Assembly (NCBI RefSeq): GCF_021538895.1
Contig: NZ_JADDRL010000030.1
Coordinates: 23,736 to 87,735 of the forward strand
Source of the DNA: Streptomyces olivochromogenes
GTDB taxonomy: Bacteria; Actinomycetota; Actinomycetes; Streptomycetales; Streptomycetaceae
Direction: 5' to 3'
Length of the DNA: 64,000 nt
The notes beneath the pieces are model-generated. The model made no database searches, was not told where the DNA came from, and saw nothing but the letters and a program-made list of their open reading frames with translations. This document shows positions 61,940-64,000 of the stretch, piece by piece. Every line of letters begins with the position of its first letter. Position 1 is the stretch's first letter. A program made the translations under genes and the position numbers.

Positions 61940-62130
61940 CGGATGAGGAGGGCGACCGCTGGTACGAGGACCCGGACAACAACCGGCGTCCCCTGAGCTG
62001 CTCCCCCGCGACGAGGTGGCCCGCGCCATCAACGCCGAGGTGAAGGCGGACCGCGGCTCCCCGCACGGCGGTGGCTTCCTGGACGTGTCGACGCGGATGC
62101 CCGCGGAGGTCATCAAGCGCCGACTGCCCC
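61940..62130 (+). pseudogene. sdhA: Succinate dehydrogenase flavoprotein (SdhA) fragment
   Basis: EEGDRWYEDPDNNRRP in one frame and, after a one-base deletion near 61990, ELLPRDEVARAINAEVKADR then GSPHGGGFLDVSTRMPAEVI and KRRLP. This is a mid-protein segment of an actinomycete SdhA, around the substrate and FAD-proximal region. Only about 60 of some 650 residues remain, cut on the left by the IS5 element. Unconnected with the AprA-like gene at 22953. Confidence 0.72.
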
Positions 62131-62267
62131 CGGCCCCACGTAGCTCTGCCCGGTGTTCCGACTCCTCGTCATCCGGCCACGGAGCCTCCGCAAAAACCCG
62201 TTGGCGGACCACCACGACCACTGCTACGTTTCCGGAGGCCGTGCGAGAGAACGAGGAGGTGGTACCC

Positions 62268-62321
62268 GTGAACACAGTATCGACATGGGTGCTCCCCTCC
62301 GGGGTCACGGTCGGGCGATAG
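62268..62321 (+). CDS. Possible 17-residue leader peptide
   Basis: GTG 62268 lies close behind GAGGAGG and encodes MNTVSTWVLPSGVTVGR before TAG. A promoter-like TTGGCG and TACGTT, 18 bases apart, lie about 70 bases upstream. The peptide ends 43 bases before the hydrolase gene. It may be a leader that tunes that gene, or the start of a lost gene. Confidence 0.35.
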   Translation: MNTVSTWVLPSGVTVGR

Positions 62322-62364
62322 GTCGTCCGGGAGCGCCGTTCAAGCACTCCCGAAAGGCACGACC

Positions 62365-63096
62365 ATGCAATTCACCTCCGAGCAGCGCCTCGACGACGGC
62401 GTCCTCGAACGCGAATTCACCCTCAACGAGATCCCCGGCATCCTGTGGACCCCCGGATCCGCATCCGCACCGGCTCCGCTGATCCTGCTCGGCCACCCCG
62501 GCGGACTGCACAAGATGTACCCCCGCCTCGCGGCCCGGGCCCGGCACTCCGCGGCCCAGGGCTTCGCCGCGGCCACCATCGAGCTCCCCGGCAGCGGTGA
62601 CCGGCCCCGTTCCGCCGTCGCCGAGCAGGCCCGCACCGACCTACGCCGGGCATTGGAGGCCGGCGAGCCGGTCAGCAACGAGATCGTCGATCGGCTCGTC
62701 CTCCCGTTGGTCGAAAAGGCGGTGCCGGAATGGCAGGCCGCCTTGAACGCCCTCCTTTCGCTGCCCGAAATCGGTGGCCCGGTCGGGTACTCGGGAGGAG
62801 TGATGGCTATCGGAATCCGGCTGGCGGTGGTCGAGCCGCGCATCTCGGCCGCCGTTCTGTTCGCCGGGAGTTTCGTGCCCGCCGCCATGTTCGAGGAGGC
62901 CCGCCAGGTCACCATTCCGCTGCATGTCCTGCTGCAGTGGGACGACGAAGGCAACGACCGACAGGCGGCCCTGGACCTGTTCGACGCCTTCGGCTCCAAG
63001 GAGAAGACGCTGCACGCCAATCTCGGCGGGCACACCGGCGTCCCGCAGTTCGCGGGAGACGCCGCGGCCCAGTTCCTCACCCGGCACCTGAAGTGA
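62365..63096 (+). CDS. Alpha/beta hydrolase
   Basis: A 243-residue hydrolase; ATG 62365 follows GAAAGG. LILLGHPGGLHKMYPRLA holds the oxyanion region, GPVGYSGGVMAIGIRLA the nucleophile Ser (about residue 142), and LHANLGGHTGVP the catalytic His; the Asp is probably in VLLQWDDEGNDRQ. It resembles dienelactone-hydrolase-like esterases. No pathway context. Confidence 0.87.
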   Translation: MQFTSEQRLDDGVLEREFTLNEIPGILWTPGSASAPAPLILLGHPGGLHKMYPRLAARARHSAAQGFAAATIELPGSGDRPRSAVAEQARTDLRRALEAGEPVSNEIVDRLVLPLVEKAVPEWQAALNALLSLPEIGGPVGYSGGVMAIGIRLAVVEPRISAAVLFAGSFVPAAMFEEARQVTIPLHVLLQWDDEGNDRQAALDLFDAFGSKEKTLHANLGGHTGVPQFAGDAAAQFLTRHLK

Positions 63097-63190
63097 GGCC
63101 GGGCCGTCGGGCCACCAGCAGACGGTAAGTCGTGTCGGCCAGGATGCCGCTCGTCGAGGGCAGGTCCCGGCGCTCCTCTGCTGTTCATGC

Positions 63191-63223
63191 CGCGGGCCCC
63201 TGCCATCCCGGCAGGGGCCCGCG
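63191..63223. terminator. Perfect 14-bp hairpin, probable bidirectional terminator
   Basis: CGCGGGCCCCTGCC, loop ATCCC, GGCAGGGGCCCGCG. It lies between the convergent ends of the hydrolase gene (63096) and the minus-strand gene ending at 63349, and can serve both. Confidence 0.7.
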
Positions 63224-63348
63224 CTGCCCGAAGCCATGGACTGGTCGATTTCTGCAGTTCTTCAGGTGCTGCCCCGTGTCGTGTCGAGGTGCTGTCGGTT
63301 CTCGGTGAACAAAGCCAGACACCGGCACAGCCATGGTCGGCCCTGTGG

Positions 63349-63645
63349 TCAGGGTGTGTCGCCGGAGTAGTAGAGGCGGCACGTCACACCCGGGCCGAGA
63401 GCTCGGGGTTCACCGGGGCGCGGGTCGTACAGCGACCGGCCGCCGGGGAACTGTCCGAGCTCGGTGGACAGGGCAGCGCCGTCGTCGACCTCCTCCGGCC
63501 GCCAGCCCGTGATGTCCAGCAGCAGCCCGTCCAGCGGCCCGCCCATGAGCACGGCATACGTCTGCCACGGCAGCGGACCGGGATCAGGGTCATCGTGGTC
63601 ACGACCGTAGACGCGACCACGCAGCAGCTGCTCATCGCCATTCAT
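63349..63645 (-). CDS. Small conserved hypothetical protein
   Basis: A 98-residue protein; ATG 63645. PWQTYAVLMGGPLDGLLLDI and TGWRPEEVDDGAALSTELGQ, then GGRSLYDPRPGEP and a Tyr-Tyr end, match small Streptomyces proteins of unknown function. Beta-rich, no membrane segment. Confidence 0.65.
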   Translation of the reverse strand: MNGDEQLLRGRVYGRDHDDPDPGPLPWQTYAVLMGGPLDGLLLDITGWRPEEVDDGAALSTELGQFPGGRSLYDPRPGEPRALGPGVTCRLYYSGDTP

Positions 63646-64000
63646 CGCTCCAGCCTTCCAGCCGCCACTGACAACGCGGCTTGCCCAGGACCCTCGATGA
63701 GACCGTCCGGGTCGATGACGGGGGTGTGGCGCAGGGCTACCGTCTCCAGTCAGCCGACGCTGGGCCGGGTTCAGTTGGTACAGGTGTCGAGCATGGACGA
63801 CAGTGCCGTCTCCTCCCGGCGCCGGGCCGTGGGGTGCGTCGTCGGTGACGCCACGGTGCCTGCGAGCCCACGCCGAAAGGGCGCCGGGCGATGATGTGAC
63901 TCACCGCTGAGGCGGGTGAGCCGACCGCCAAATCGAGGGGGCAACACCACTGTCGGGGCGCCAGGCAGCTTGTCTGCCCGGTAGCACGCACGGCCACGCC
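63646..64000. other. Window end, no supported gene
   Basis: Short open frames exist on both strands but none has a ribosome site or family resemblance. The promoter of the gene at 63349-63645 is presumably here. Confidence 0.3.

Noticed and set aside
61940..62130. A succinate dehydrogenase operon
   Set aside because: Only about 60 frameshifted codons of SdhA exist; no sdhB, sdhC or sdhD is present.
1..64000. tRNA, rRNA or riboswitch genes
   Set aside because: No cloverleaf with TTCGANNC-type arms, rRNA core motif or recognisable riboswitch was found by eye; a covariance-model scan would be needed to exclude weak cases.

Overview
The window looks like a high-GC actinomycete chromosome, almost certainly Streptomyces or a close relative. 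The signs are third-position G/C bias, many GTG starts, ATGA/GTGA gene overlaps, a large set of secreted and lipoprotein genes, an ECF sigma factor with a C-terminal extension, a complete mce operon, and DUF6082, DUF6924 and DUF2975 proteins. I saw no rRNA, tRNA, CRISPR array or replication origin. Intact operons alternate with stretches full of broken insertion sequences, as expected of an accessory or chromosome-arm region. Assignments rest on reading motifs by eye; no database search was possible.

Layout. 0-5 kb: end of a membrane protein, a divergent DnaK-like chaperone, IS630 scars and a secreted beta-propeller protein. 5.2-10.5 kb: a DctP-type lipoprotein, then a minus-strand three-gene signalling operon (histidine kinase, NarL-type response regulator, second kinase) in which each kinase lacks what the other keeps. 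10.6-18.8 kb: scars of ISL3, IS21 (IstB), IS5 and IS110 elements between a kinase-like gene, small hypothetical genes, a broken NucA/NucB nuclease, a broken HEAT protein and a DUF6924 protein. 18.8-25.7 kb: a GntR-controlled operon of ferredoxin, nitrate/sulfonate-type ABC transporter and an AprA-like flavoprotein with nine HEAT repeats. 26.3-29.0 kb: an NB-ARC/TPR protein with a small partner. 29-36.5 kb: IS1182, IS630, IS6 and IS5 scars around an XRE/DUF2975 pair, a stand-alone squalene/phytoene-synthase-like enzyme, a GNAT acetyltransferase and an NmrA-type oxidoreductase.

36.5-52.5 kb is the most coherent part: a lytic transglycosylase, an ECF sigma factor with a membrane segment and Pro-rich tail, a ten-gene mce lipid-transport operon, and a secreted PPC/BNR-propeller protein with a lipoprotein. 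Three promoters with one shared sequence and identical spacing precede the transglycosylase-sigma pair, the mce operon and the propeller gene. This suggests one self-amplifying cell-envelope regulon run by the sigma factor encoded among them.

52.5-64 kb holds a dienelactone-hydrolase-like enzyme, WD40 debris, a DUF6082 protein followed by a TRADD-N-like membrane protein broken by a stop codon, secreted proteins, SUKH-like and HEAT-like genes, an IS5 copy beside a scrap of sdhA, an alpha/beta hydrolase and small hypothetical proteins.
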